The notes beneath the pieces were generated by a model. It did no database searches. It was not told where the DNA came from and saw nothing but the letters and a program-made list of their open reading frames with translations. Made by a program: the position numbers and the translations under genes. This document shows, piece by piece, positions 24,547 through 33,765 of a stretch of 64,000 nt of DNA (position 1 is its first letter; the number at the start of each line of letters is the position of its first letter). The stretch lies in contig NZ_JAOWPT010000002.1 of NCBI RefSeq assembly GCF_025753855.1, positions 248,001 to 312,000 of the forward strand. The letters are read 5' to 3'. Source of the stretch: Mesorhizobium sp. ZC-5 (lineage in GTDB: Bacteria; Pseudomonadota; Alphaproteobacteria; Rhizobiales; Rhizobiaceae).

Positions 24547-25455
24547 TCAGAACGTTTTGGCGCCGTTGACCATCAGCCGGACCATGTAGAGCGACGTCGT
24601 GCCGGCAATGTAGAGGCAGTTGCGCTTGATGCCGCCGAAGACGCAATTGGCGGTGACTTCCGGCACCTTGACCTTGCCGATCAGCGTGCCGTCGGGATCG
24701 TAGCAATGGATGCCGTCGCCGGCGCTGGTCCAGATGCGGCCCTGGTCGTCGAGGCGAAATCCGTCGAACACGCCGGCGGTGCAATTGGCGAATGGCCGCC
24801 CATTAGAAAGCGCGCTGCCGGCGCCGACATCGAAGACCCGCATGTGCACCGGGCTGTCACTGCGGCCGGTGTCGCTGACGTAGAGTTTTTTCTCGTCGGG
24901 CGAAAAGGCCAGGCCGTTCGGCTGGATCATGTCGGTAATGACGGCCTCGACGCCGCCGCCGGCGGGGTCGACGCGGTAGACCTGCGACTTGCCGATCTCG
25001 CTCTCCGCCTTGTCGCCCTCGTAGTCGGAATCGATGCCGTAGGTCGGATCGCTGAACCAGATCGAACCATCGGATTTGACCACCACGTCGTTGGGTGAAT
25101 TCAGCCGCTTGCCCTGCCAGCGATCGGCGATGGTGGTGATCGTCCCGTCATGCTCGGTGCGGCTGACACGCCGGCCTGAATGCTCGCAGGAGACGAGCCT
25201 GCCCTGGCGGTCGACGGTGTGACCGTTGGTGTTTCCGGACGGCTCCCGGAATACGCTAACCTGGCCGTCGGTCTCGTCGTAGCGCAGCATGCGGTTGTTG
25301 GGGATGTCCGACCAGAGCAGATAACGCCCAGCGGGGAAGTAGACCGTGCCCTCCGCCCAGCGGCAGCCGGTGAACAGCTTGTCGACATGCGCGCTGCTGT
25401 TGAACAGGCCTGAGAACCGCGGGTCGAGAATTTCGTAATAGTCTGCCGCGGCCAT
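24547..25455 (-). CDS. SMP-30/gluconolaconase/LRE-family lactonase
   Basis: 302 residues from ATG 25455 (GGGGAAGAAG upstream). Beta-propeller blocks: CRWAEGTVYFPAGRYLLWSD with the metal-binding Glu, GNTNGHTVDRQGRLVSCEH, RLNSPNDVVVKSDGSIWFSD with the Asn/Asp ligands, and IQPNGLAFSPDEKKLYVSDT. These match calcium- or zinc-dependent lactonases of sugar-acid pathways such as gluconolactonase. No signal peptide, so cytoplasmic. The closeness to a TRAP transporter for organic acids hints at sugar-acid use (inference). Confidence 0.9.
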   Translation of the reverse strand: MAAADYYEILDPRFSGLFNSSAHVDKLFTGCRWAEGTVYFPAGRYLLWSDIPNNRMLRYDETDGQVSVFREPSGNTNGHTVDRQGRLVSCEHSGRRVSRTEHDGTITTIADRWQGKRLNSPNDVVVKSDGSIWFSDPTYGIDSDYEGDKAESEIGKSQVYRVDPAGGGVEAVITDMIQPNGLAFSPDEKKLYVSDTGRSDSPVHMRVFDVGAGSALSNGRPFANCTAGVFDGFRLDDQGRIWTSAGDGIHCYDPDGTLIGKVKVPEVTANCVFGGIKRNCLYIAGTTSLYMVRLMVNGAKTF

Positions 25456-25523
25456 ACTTCTTCCCCCCATCGATTTGATGGAAGAGGCTAATCCGCACCG
25501 TTGCCGGTTGCAATGCCGGCAGG

Positions 25524-25985
25524 TCAGCTACGCGGCGGCGAACGCCAGCCGCCGGCCATGCGTCCGGCGACTGCCCAATAGGCAATGCCGCCGACGATGC
25601 CGCTGCCGGCGAGCGCCAGCGCAATGATCGGATTGGCGGCTGTCCAGTCGCCGGGGCCCGATGCCTGCCAGAAATAGCCGGCGGTCACCACGGCGGCGAC
25701 CACGCCGCCGCCGATCGCGTGGAAGAGCCAATCGCGCTTGCCGGCCAGTTCGGCGATCACGATGAAGACAAGCGAGGGCGTGAATGCCAGCCAGGCCACG
25801 AAAATCGCCACGAAAGGAACCGCGACGATCGAACTGCCGCGGATGGCGTCGGGCAGGGCAGAAGCCGGAAGATCGAGTGTGCCGATGAGAAGAAGGTTGA
25901 GGAAAGCACTGGCCGCGAGCGATGCGGCGACGTAACCGGCCAGGATGATAAAAAGCCTGCCGAGACGGGAAAGAAGACTGGTCAT
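25524..25985 (-). CDS. Hypothetical four-helix membrane protein
   Basis: 153 residues from ATG 25985. Four hydrophobic segments are visible (LFIILAGYVAASLAASAF, AVPFVAIFVAWLAFTPSLVF, HAIGGGVVAAVVTAGYF, PIIALALAGSGIVGGIAYWA), and the tail is basic. I do not recognise a named family. The start overlaps the DUF167 stop (TAATG), so it is translated in a chain with that gene. Confidence 0.75.
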   Translation of the reverse strand: MTSLLSRLGRLFIILAGYVAASLAASAFLNLLLIGTLDLPASALPDAIRGSSIVAVPFVAIFVAWLAFTPSLVFIVIAELAGKRDWLFHAIGGGVVAAVVTAGYFWQASGPGDWTAANPIIALALAGSGIVGGIAYWAVAGRMAGGWRSPPRS

Positions 25986-26311
25986 TATGCAGACGCTCCC
26001 GGGTCGGTTCGCGCAACGATGGCGGCCGCGATTTCCCCGGCGTCGCCGGAAATGCGCAGCGTCTTCAGCCGGGAGGTGGCGCCGGCGGTCACCGTGACGT
26101 CGCGCTTCGGCCGGCCAAGCCATGTTGCGATCAGTTTTTCGAGCGCGGCATTGGCCGCGCCGTCCTCGGGCACCGCGCGGACCCGCGCCTTCAGATGGCT
26201 GGAGCCGTCCGCGGACGTTGCGATGCCCTCAACGGTGTCCGCCGAGGACCTTGGCGTCAGACGCACGAACAGGTCGACACCGTCAGTGCGCGGTTTGAAG
26301 AAACCGCCCAT
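25985..26311 (-). CDS. DUF167 (YggU) family protein
   Basis: 108 residues with the family pattern VDLFVRLTPRSSADTVEG, LKARVRAVPEDGAANAALEKLIA and a final RLKTLRISGD. These small mixed alpha/beta proteins have no firm biochemical role and are usually paired with yggT, as here (12 nt apart). The stop overlaps the next start. Confidence 0.92.
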   Translation of the reverse strand: MGGFFKPRTDGVDLFVRLTPRSSADTVEGIATSADGSSHLKARVRAVPEDGAANAALEKLIATWLGRPKRDVTVTAGATSRLKTLRISGDAGEIAAAIVARTDPGASA

Positions 26312-26323
26312 CGGCCCGTCCGG

Positions 26324-26614
26324 TCAAATGACAGCCGGGGCGACTGTCTGGATGATAAACTGGCGAATGAAGAAGATGATCAGCAGCAGGATGATCGGGG
26401 AAATGTCGATGCCGCCGAGGTCGGGGAGGAGGCGCCGGATCGGTCTCAGCGCCGGCTCGGTGATGCGAAACAGCGCATTGCCGATCGTCATCACCACCTG
26501 GTTGCGCGGGTTGACCACGTTGAATGCGTAAAGCCAGGAGAAGATCGCCGAGGCAATGAGCAGCCACCAGTAGATGTCGAGCGCCAGAACAACGGTCTGG
26601 ATAAGAGCAAGCAT
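26324..26614 (-). CDS. YggT family membrane protein
   Basis: 96 residues from ATG 26614, with AAGGAG at 7-nt spacing. Two hydrophobic blocks ([21 protein letters not shown] and a C-terminal [13 protein letters not shown]) surround the signature [20 protein letters not shown]. It is an inner-membrane protein of the YggT family, implicated in osmotic or division-related functions in other bacteria. It heads the yggT-DUF167-membrane protein operon. Confidence 0.93.
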   Translation of the reverse strand: MLALIQTVVLALDIYWWLLIASAIFSWLYAFNVVNPRNQVVMTIGNALFRITEPALRPIRRLLPDLGGIDISPIILLLIIFFIRQFIIQTVAPAVI

Positions 26615-26795
26615 GCCGGTCTCCTTTCTGGCGCGCCGCGTCCTCCCAATGGCGAGGACGCACCGACGCTTGAATCGACGCATCGGAACCGTTTGGGGAA
26701 TCGATTCCCGATTTCCGTCCGAAGCGCTGGTTCCGCGACATGTAGCCACTGGCTGCGATCGCGGCAAGTGCGCGCAGTCGCAGCCGATCGCACGC

Positions 26796-26824
26796 TTGAC
26801 AGCGGGCGGCACCCCACACTAAAT
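26796..26824 (+). promoter_or_regulatory. Promoter of tRNA-Ala
   Basis: TTGACA (26796-26801), 17-nt spacer, CTAAAT (26819-26824), with the tRNA beginning 18 nt downstream. Nearly ideal housekeeping promoter. Confidence 0.8.
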
Positions 26825-26842
26825 GCGCCGCATCCGCTGGAC

Positions 26843-26918
<76 letters not shown>

Positions 26919-26936
26919 GCGGAATTCACTTTGTGC

Positions 26937-27914
26937 TCAGTTTTGCGCCACCCGCGCCGCTTCGCGGATGCGCCGGCGCTCGCGGAACCGGCCCCATTGC
27001 TGATCGACCAGCACGCCGACAAGAATGACCGTGCCCATGACCGCGAAGTTGAGCGATGACGGGATGCCGAGCAAATTGACCAGGTTCTGCAGGATCTGGA
27101 GCAGGATCGTTCCGAGAATGACCCCGATGATCGACCCCTCGCCGCCGCGCAGGGAAAAACCGCCCAGCACCGCCGCCGCGATGGCGTAGAGCTCGTAGAA
27201 ATTGGCGTGGCCGGAGGGCTGGACGGAGCGGGTGTACATGGCAAAGAAGATCGCCGCGAGCGCCGTAAGTGCTGCGCAGATCACATAGGCCGCGATAACC
27301 ACAAGATCGGTGCGGATGCCGGAGAATCTCGCCGCTTCCTCGTTCTTGCCAACCGCGTAGAGGTAGCGCCCGAACACCGATCGGTGCAGCACGATCCAGG
27401 CGATGATCGCGACCACCACCAGCACATAGACCGAAGTCGGGATGCCGAAGGGCCGTGCGACGAAGAAATCGAGGCCCGGATAGGTGCTGCCGAAGGGGAA
27501 GCCGGCGGTGGCATCGGCTGTATAGCCGCGCGCCACGCCGCGATAGATCAGCAGGCCGCACAGCGTCACCACGAAGGGCTGCATGCGCAGTTTTGTGATC
27601 AGCAGGCCGTGGGCCAACCCCAACGCCAGGCCGAGCGCCATGACGATTGCCGCCGCGACCGGCCAGGGAATGCCCATGCGGCCGACCATGTCGACGAAAA
27701 GCACCCCGAGCAGCGCGATCATCGAGCCGACCGACAGCTCGATGCCGCCGGTGATGATGACGAAACCCTGCCCGATGGCAAACAGGCCGAACAGGCCGAT
27801 GAGATTGGCGGTGTTGGCGAGGTTGTTGGGCGAAAGGAACAACGGGTTGCGCAGATAGACGACAAGGCCGACCACGAGGATGAGAACCAGTAATCCGAGG
27901 TCTTTCTTGTTCAC
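26937..27914 (-). CDS. Ribose-type ABC transporter permease (RbsC-like)
   Basis: 325 residues with about 8-10 membrane helices. Sequences such as [25 protein letters not shown] and [20 protein letters not shown] are hallmarks of the CUT2 sugar permeases. The start is GTG 27914, overlapping the ATPase stop as GTGA. Third gene of a binding protein-ATPase-permease operon. Convergent with tRNA-Ala. Confidence 0.95.
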   Translation of the reverse strand: MNKKDLGLLVLILVVGLVVYLRNPLFLSPNNLANTANLIGLFGLFAIGQGFVIITGGIELSVGSMIALLGVLFVDMVGRMGIPWPVAAAIVMALGLALGLAHGLLITKLRMQPFVVTLCGLLIYRGVARGYTADATAGFPFGSTYPGLDFFVARPFGIPTSVYVLVVVAIIAWIVLHRSVFGRYLYAVGKNEEAARFSGIRTDLVVIAAYVICAALTALAAIFFAMYTRSVQPSGHANFYELYAIAAAVLGGFSLRGGEGSIIGVILGTILLQILQNLVNLLGIPSSLNFAVMGTVILVGVLVDQQWGRFRERRRIREAARVAQN

Positions 27915-29470
27915 GTGCTTGCTCCCGTCTCGTCCACGTTGCCGCCCACAGCCAGCGTCAGCACGTTTTCCTCGCTGAACCGGTCGCGCGTCAGCGAGCC
28001 GGAGATGCGGCCCTCATGCATAACGGCGATGCGGTCGGACACGCCGATCACCTCCTCCATATCGGAGGAGATCATCAGCACGGCGACGCCGGCATCGGCC
28101 AGGCCGCGCATCAGCCGGTAGATCTCGAATTTGGCGCCGACGTCGATGCCGCGCGTCGGTTCGTCGAGGATGATGACCTGGGGGTTCATCGCCAGCCACT
28201 TGGCGAGCGCCACTTTCTGCTGGTTGCCGCCCGACAGCGCACCTGCGCGTGTCTTGACGTTCGGGGCGCGGATGTCGAGTTCGACCTTGCTGCGCTCGCC
28301 ACGCGCGTTTTCGGCTTTCGGCGAGACGATGCCGCCGCGCGAGTAGGCCGGCAGATTTGGCAGGGTGATGTTCTGGGCGATCGACAGGTCGAGCAGGATG
28401 CCGGCGCTCTTGCGGTCCTCGGGCACGAGGAAGATGCCGCGCGTCGCGGTATCGCCCGCCGTCCCGAGGGCGAGCGGCTTCCCCTCGAAGAGAATGGTGC
28501 CGCCGTAGCTCGGGTCGATGCCGAAGATGACGCGGGCAAGCTCGCTGCGGCCCGAGCCGACCAATCCGGCAAGCCCGAGGATTTCGCCGCGATTGAGGTC
28601 GAGCGAGACCGGCTGCCTGGGATAGGCGGCAGTCCTGATGTCGCGCGCCGACAGGGCGACCTGGCCGCGCGGCGCCGACGGCGGTGTGTAGACCACCTTG
28701 AGCTCCCGTCCGATCATCATCCGGACCAGCTTCTGGTAATTGATCTCGGCGCGGTCGAGATTGCCGACGAACTGGCCGTCGCGCAGCACGATCACTCGGT
28801 CGCAGGCGCTCTCGATCTCGTGCAGCCGGTGCGAAATGAAGATGACGGCGATGCCCTCGGTCTTAAGCGCGCGAATGACTTCCAGCAGCTTCTCCGTCTC
28901 GTGCAACGGCAGGCTCGAGGTCGGCTCGTCGAGGATGATGAGACGCGCGTCATAGCTCAGTGCCTTGGCGATCTCGACGATCTGCCGCTGGGCGAGCGAC
29001 AGCTTGCGGACGGGCGCTTGCGGGCTGAAATTGGCGCCCAGCCTGCGCAGGAGCGGCGCGACCGCAGCCGACTGCCGCTCGGTGTCGACGATCTTGAAGA
29101 GGCCATAGCTGCACGGTTCCCGGCCGATGAAGACATTGGCCGCCACGTCGAGATTGTCGAACAGGTTGAGTTCCTGGTGCACAAACGCGATGCCGGCGCG
29201 GATCGACTCGCTCACCGTGAAAGACTGGCTTGTCACGCCGTCGATGTCGATCGTGCCGCCGTCGGGCGCTACGACACCACCCAGGATCTTCATGAGGGTA
29301 GACTTGCCGGCACCGTTTTCGCCGACGATGCCGATCACCTCACCGGGACGCACTTCGAGGTCGAAGCCAGCCAGCGCGACCACGCCGGGATAGACCTTAC
29401 GCACGCCGCTCAGCCGTAGAAACGGCGGCGCGGCGGCATTCGGCTCTGGCTCTGGTGACGGGGCGCTCAT
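27911..29470 (-). CDS. Ribose-type ABC transporter ATPase (RbsA-like, double domain)
   Basis: 519 residues from ATG 29470. Two ABC domains: the first has Walker A GENGAGKST and Walker B LIILDEPTSSL; the second has a degenerate Walker A region GLVGSGRSEL, signature LSGGNQQKVALAKWL and Walker B VIILDEPTRGID. This two-domain layout is the rule for CUT2 importers. The N-terminus bears a short Pro/Glu-rich extension. The ribosome binding site is weak and lies beside the strong hairpin at 29482-29516, so its translation may be lower than that of the binding protein. Confidence 0.95.
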   Translation of the reverse strand: MSAPSPEPEPNAAAPPFLRLSGVRKVYPGVVALAGFDLEVRPGEVIGIVGENGAGKSTLMKILGGVVAPDGGTIDIDGVTSQSFTVSESIRAGIAFVHQELNLFDNLDVAANVFIGREPCSYGLFKIVDTERQSAAVAPLLRRLGANFSPQAPVRKLSLAQRQIVEIAKALSYDARLIILDEPTSSLPLHETEKLLEVIRALKTEGIAVIFISHRLHEIESACDRVIVLRDGQFVGNLDRAEINYQKLVRMMIGRELKVVYTPPSAPRGQVALSARDIRTAAYPRQPVSLDLNRGEILGLAGLVGSGRSELARVIFGIDPSYGGTILFEGKPLALGTAGDTATRGIFLVPEDRKSAGILLDLSIAQNITLPNLPAYSRGGIVSPKAENARGERSKVELDIRAPNVKTRAGALSGGNQQKVALAKWLAMNPQVIILDEPTRGIDVGAKFEIYRLMRGLADAGVAVLMISSDMEEVIGVSDRIAVMHEGRISGSLTRDRFSEENVLTLAVGGNVDETGAST

Positions 29471-29481
29471 GCGATGCGGAA

Positions 29482-29516
29482 GCCCATGGCGCGGCCAGGC
29501 AGGCCGCGCCATGGGC
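29482..29516. promoter_or_regulatory. Strong intercistronic hairpin between binding protein and ATPase
   Basis: A perfect 15-bp inverted repeat (GCCCATGGCGCGGCC with its complement) and 5-nt loop AGGCA. It lies in the 60-nt gap between the binding-protein stop (29531) and the ATPase start (29470). Such hairpins protect the upstream message from 3' decay and raise binding-protein levels relative to the membrane parts; that role here is inference. Confidence 0.8.
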
Positions 29517-29530
29517 CCATGCTCGCCGGA

Positions 29531-30487
29531 TCAGCCGCCAATCTTGGCCTTCAGGTCGGCCGAGAACGCATCGACATTGTCCTTGTTGATGACGGCGGTC
29601 GGCACGATGATCAGGCCGTCCGCCGGCACCATGGACTTGTCACCGCCGAGGTAGGCCGCCATCAGTTTCATGCCCTGATATCCCCACTCGAACGGCTGCT
29701 GCACGACGGTCGCCGCGAAGCTGCCCTCCTTCACCGCGCCCAACGTGACCGGATCTTCGTCGAAAGCGACGACGGTGATCTGGCCGAGCTTGCCGGCCGC
29801 CTGCAATGCCTCGTAGATCTTGGGCGGGTTGTAGGAATAGAACCCGACCATGCAATTGATCTCCGGGTTGGCCACCAGCACGTCATCGACATTGGTGCGA
29901 GCGCGCGTGAAATCCACATCGTCGCCGCGAACGTCGACCAGTTCGATGCCTTTTCCATCGATCGCCTGCTTGAAACCGCTGATGCGCTCGACAGCGTTGT
30001 CAGCCCCCAGGAAGCCGACGAAGCCCATGCATTTGCCTTCCTTGCCGCCCATGGCCTTCACCATCTCCTCACCGGCCTGCACGCCGGCTGCGGTGTTGGA
30101 CGAACCGAGATAGGCGATGCGCTTGGACTGCGGCGCGTCGGAGTCGGTGGTGAAGAGCGGCACTTGCGCCGCGACCTTGTTGAAGGCGTCGATCGAGTTC
30201 TTCGGGTCGGCCGAAGAAATCATGATCGCGTCGGTGCCAGCGGACACGAGGTCGTCCATCAGCGCGTTCTGCAGCGCAGCCGTTCCTTGCGCCGGATAAC
30301 GGAATTGCAGTTCGTAGCCATCGCCCAGTTCGGCCTGCGCCTTGTTGACGCCGGCCTCGGCAAGCTTCCAGAAGTCCGACGACGCATTAACAACGAAGGC
30401 AAGCTGTTTCTTCTCCTGCGCGAAGGTGGAACCACCGAGCAGCAGGCCAGCTACAGCGGTTGCTGTAAGCAGTAATCTGTAATTCAT
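29531..30487 (-). CDS. Ribose-type ABC transporter substrate-binding protein
   Basis: 318 residues from ATG 30487, with GGAGGAG upstream. Signal peptide about 1-23 (LLLTATAVAGLLLGGSTFA). The mature protein has the periplasmic-binding-protein-1 fold: KKQLAFVVNASSDFWKLAEAG, then TDAIMISSADPKNSIDAFNK and FTTDSDAPQSKRIAYLGSSN. CUT2 proteins of this class bind monosaccharides (ribose, galactose, arabinose, xylose or similar). The ligand here is unknown, although the neighbouring GH127 enzyme suggests L-arabinose. First gene of the operon. Confidence 0.93.
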   Translation of the reverse strand: MNYRLLLTATAVAGLLLGGSTFAQEKKQLAFVVNASSDFWKLAEAGVNKAQAELGDGYELQFRYPAQGTAALQNALMDDLVSAGTDAIMISSADPKNSIDAFNKVAAQVPLFTTDSDAPQSKRIAYLGSSNTAAGVQAGEEMVKAMGGKEGKCMGFVGFLGADNAVERISGFKQAIDGKGIELVDVRGDDVDFTRARTNVDDVLVANPEINCMVGFYSYNPPKIYEALQAAGKLGQITVVAFDEDPVTLGAVKEGSFAATVVQQPFEWGYQGMKLMAAYLGGDKSMVPADGLIIVPTAVINKDNVDAFSADLKAKIGG

Positions 30488-30780
30488 GTGCGTCTCCTCC
30501 TTATGCCCGACTGTTGCAGGCATCTGATTTACTTCTATCCTGTTATGCGCCCTCCCAGGCGATGGCTACGCCACCGCTGCATATTGTGCCTTAGGCCATT
30601 AACGTTCGCCAGGCATTTTTGCGGGAGGCGAAAAAATAGGCTCGCGGAGATGCTGGGCGGGCAGAAAATTTGGAACACAAACGGTTGCCCTTTTGCCATG
30701 CCTACGCCCAGTCAGAGTTTCCCGGCCACCCGGCGAGCTTGCGCCGGAAGAACTTCCGCGCAAGCGGCCAATTGGAAGCG

Positions 30781-32685
30781 CTAGGCTTCACAGATCCACA
30801 CCTGCATTGAACCGCTGCCGCGATTGTTCCAAAGATAGTATGGCAGCGCGATCAGCTCGCCGCCCGATCTGAGCGGTGGACTTGTCCGGTAGAGATTGTC
30901 CGCCCAGTCTTTCGCTTCGACCCGCCCGGCAGGAGCGGTCAGTGTTATAATCCCGTCGAAGAGATCATCCCGGTTCTGTACCGAAATCTCCGCATCCCGC
31001 GGCAGCTGCAACTGCTGCACGCGTCCCCCGGGATTGTCGACCTCCTCGACGCAGTAGACCAGCGGACCGCGCTTGAGGGCGACGCGGCCAACATTCTCCT
31101 TCACCGCGGGATGCGCGTAGATGCGCTCCGGCGGCATGGGAAGGTCCAGCGTGATGACATCCCCTGCATGCCAGGCGCGGGTGATCGAGAGGTAGCCGTT
31201 CGCAATGCCCGTCTTCACGTCGATCGGCGCCCCGTTAAGGGTGGCGGACGTGCCGCTTGCCCAGCCGGGGATGCGAAGCTTGACCGTGAAAGTGGCGGGG
31301 TTCTCGGGACTGACCTCCACCTTGATCGAACCGGAGAACGGGTAGGTGCTGGTTTCGCGCAGGAACACTTTCGTGCCGGCCAGCGCGACCGTCGTCGACA
31401 TGCCTCCGTAAAGATGGAACGCAACCGCTTCGTCGCTGGCGGAAACGAAATAACCCCCGACCGAGGCGACAAGGCGGGACGAATTCATCGTGCAGCAGGG
31501 GCAAGTGTGCCAGGCCCAGCGGCTGTGCCGGCCGTCGCTGTCGAGCGGATTCGAGTAAAAATAATGCTCGCCGTCACGCGACAACCCAGTCAGCGCGCCG
31601 TTGAACAGGGCCTGTTCCATGACATCGGCATAGCGGCCGTCGAGATCGAGGTGCAGCATACGCTGCGCCCAGAAGATGAGGGCGACGGATGCGCAGGTCT
31701 CCGCGTAGGCGGTGTCGTTGGGCAGGTCGTAGGCCTCGGTAAAGCCTTCATTCGCAGCGGCAGGGCCGAGGCCGGATGTGATGTAGATCTTGGATCTCAT
31801 GACGTCGGCCCACAGCACTTCGCAAGCCTGCTTCAGGCCATGGTCGTCGAGTTCGGCCGCCAGGTCGGCCATTGCGGAGAACATGTACATGGCGCGCACC
31901 GCGTGACCGACGACCTTGGTCTGCTCGCGCACCGGCTTGTGCGACTGGTTGTATTCGTAGCTCCTGGCCCAAAAATCCTTGGGATCTTCGCCTCGCGCTG
32001 CCGCTTCCTGGTCGAAATAATGGGGCTGACGCCCGCGTTCGTTGATGAAGTAGGTCGCGAGATCGAGATGTTTTCTATCCCCGCTCAGGCGATAGAGCTT
32101 GACCAGCGCCAGCTCGATTTCCTGATGGCCGCAATAGCCGCGCTTCTGGCCGGAATTCGGCCCGAATGTCTGGCGCACATGTTCGACATACCGTTCCAGA
32201 ATACCCAGCAGCCGGCGCCGCCCGGTTGCCAGGAAATAGGCGATGCCGCCTTCCAGCAGGTGACCGAGATTGTAGAGCTCGTGATTGTCGCGCAGGTTGG
32301 TCCAGCGCTTGTCCGGCTCCCGCTGCAGATACCAGCAGTTCAGGTAGCCATCGGGCGCCTGCGCTTTTTCCAGGTCGTCGGTGATGGCCTCGATCTTTGC
32401 CTCGATGCCGGCGTCGCGCCTGTGCGAGAGTGCATAGGATGCCGCTTCCACCCACTTGCCGACGTCAGAGTCCCAGAAAACCTGGACGGTGAAATTGTGC
32501 TCGTTGCGGGGGAAGCGCAGCGGTGGTGGCGGATTCGGCAGCTTGAGCGAGTCCAATATGCCGTGGTTGGACAATTGCACGTGCTGGCTGGGGATCGTCC
32601 TGGTGAGAACAGTTTCCAGGCGCTCGCGCCAGAATTGCCCCTCAAGCGCGACATCGACGAAACGAACCGGACTTAACTTGCTCAT
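30781..32685 (-). CDS. Glycoside hydrolase family 127, beta-L-arabinofuranosidase-like
   Basis: 634 residues from ATG 32685 (GGAG upstream). The known HypBA1 enzyme uses Glu322 as acid/base and Zn ligands Glu338, Cys340, Cys417 (nucleophile) and Cys418. Here E313, E329, C331 and the Cys pair C397-C398 (TCPCCTMNSSRL) fall at matching places; the Glu-Glu spacing of 16 is identical. The first 420 residues are an (alpha/alpha)6-type barrel, followed by beta domains. No signal peptide is seen, so it acts in the cytoplasm on imported arabinosides. It is the last gene after CUT1 importer and LacI genes, 26 nt from the regulator. Confidence 0.88.
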   Translation of the reverse strand: MSKLSPVRFVDVALEGQFWRERLETVLTRTIPSQHVQLSNHGILDSLKLPNPPPPLRFPRNEHNFTVQVFWDSDVGKWVEAASYALSHRRDAGIEAKIEAITDDLEKAQAPDGYLNCWYLQREPDKRWTNLRDNHELYNLGHLLEGGIAYFLATGRRRLLGILERYVEHVRQTFGPNSGQKRGYCGHQEIELALVKLYRLSGDRKHLDLATYFINERGRQPHYFDQEAAARGEDPKDFWARSYEYNQSHKPVREQTKVVGHAVRAMYMFSAMADLAAELDDHGLKQACEVLWADVMRSKIYITSGLGPAAANEGFTEAYDLPNDTAYAETCASVALIFWAQRMLHLDLDGRYADVMEQALFNGALTGLSRDGEHYFYSNPLDSDGRHSRWAWHTCPCCTMNSSRLVASVGGYFVSASDEAVAFHLYGGMSTTVALAGTKVFLRETSTYPFSGSIKVEVSPENPATFTVKLRIPGWASGTSATLNGAPIDVKTGIANGYLSITRAWHAGDVITLDLPMPPERIYAHPAVKENVGRVALKRGPLVYCVEEVDNPGGRVQQLQLPRDAEISVQNRDDLFDGIITLTAPAGRVEAKDWADNLYRTSPPLRSGGELIALPYYLWNNRGSGSMQVWICEA

Positions 32686-32711
32686 TCGGACAACTCCGTC
32701 GTCAATTTTCT

Positions 32712-33764
32712 TCAAGCACCGGACGATTGGCGCACGACCAGCGAACACGGCCGTCGCTGCACTCCACCCAATTTCCCGCCGCCGATCATGTTGATCAGGC
32801 TGTTGCCCGCTTCTCGCCCCAATGCCTTCAAGTTCATGTCGATGCTGGAAAGCGGTGGCCGCGCCGCCAGCGTCATGACGTCCCAGTTGTCAAAACCGAC
32901 AACCGCTACGTCGCCCGGCACACTGATGCCCATCTCGCGCAGGGTGTCCAAGGCACCACGGGCGATCTGGTCATTGCCGCAGAAAATCGCGTCCGGCCGC
33001 TCCGGCTTCGCAAAGAGCGAAGCCACGGCCTCGCGCCCCCAGGCCTCGGACCAGACACCCGAACGATAGAAGCCCTCGATTTCCTGCAGCCCGGCAGCGG
33101 CCAGCGCGGAGCGGTAGCCGCTTTGGCGAAGCCGCACTGCCTCGAAGTGTTCCGGTCCGGTCAGGTGGGCGATGCGTGTGCGTCCCAGCGACGCAAGGTG
33201 CGAGACGGCGAGAACAGCGCCACCCTCGTCGTCCGGCAGCAGCGACAGAGCATGCGGATCGTCGGCCTGGGAGAAAACATAAATAACAGGCAACCCGTCG
33301 GGCAGCGGGCCGATCGACGGGCGCTTATCAGCGCGCCGCGCCGTCACGACAAGGCCGTCGATACGCTTGCCCAGCAGTTGGTCGAGATGCTGCCGCTCGC
33401 GTTCCGGATCGTCCGTGGCATTGCACATGAAAACCGCGATGCCCTCCGCCGCCAACCGCTCCTCGAGAGCCTCGACGATGGGAAAGGTGAAGCGGCCGAA
33501 ACTGTCGTTTGAGATGATGCCGATCGTGCGCGACTTCGCCCTGTGCAGGCTCTGCGCGAGGTCGTTGGGGCGATAGCCGATCTCGCGCGCGACCTGTTGC
33601 ACCTTCTCCCTGGTTTCCGCGCTCAGGCGCCCGCCGGCGTTGAGCGCCTTCGATGCCGTGCCGATCGAGACATTGGCGAGGCGCGCGACATCGCGGATCG
33701 TCGGCGTACCGGCCACGGTGGCGCGGGGCGGCGGGTCGAGCGGGGTAGGGGCGTCGTCCTTCAT
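32712..33764 (-). CDS. LacI-family transcriptional regulator
   Basis: 350 residues from ATG 33764, two nt after the permease stop; the SD is weak, so coupled translation is likely. The HTH (residues 23-43, TIRDVARLANVSIGTASKAL) and hinge region GYRPNDLAQSLHRAKSRTIG are classical LacI. The ligand domain contains IISNDSFGRFTFPIVEALEE and AIFCGNDQIARGALDTLREM. It probably represses the CUT1/GH127 operon through the palindromes at 36948-36963 and 37005-37024. Effector unknown; an arabinoside is the plausible inducer. Confidence 0.93.
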   Translation of the reverse strand: MKDDAPTPLDPPPRATVAGTPTIRDVARLANVSIGTASKALNAGGRLSAETREKVQQVAREIGYRPNDLAQSLHRAKSRTIGIISNDSFGRFTFPIVEALEERLAAEGIAVFMCNATDDPERERQHLDQLLGKRIDGLVVTARRADKRPSIGPLPDGLPVIYVFSQADDPHALSLLPDDEGGAVLAVSHLASLGRTRIAHLTGPEHFEAVRLRQSGYRSALAAAGLQEIEGFYRSGVWSEAWGREAVASLFAKPERPDAIFCGNDQIARGALDTLREMGISVPGDVAVVGFDNWDVMTLAARPPLSSIDMNLKALGREAGNSLINMIGGGKLGGVQRRPCSLVVRQSSGA

Positions 33765-33765
33765 G

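Noticed and set aside
28016-29419. + strand frame opposite the ABC ATPase
   Set aside because: Antisense shadow of a two-domain ATPase.
31111-32676. + strand frame opposite GH127
   Set aside because: Antisense shadow; no motif or SD.
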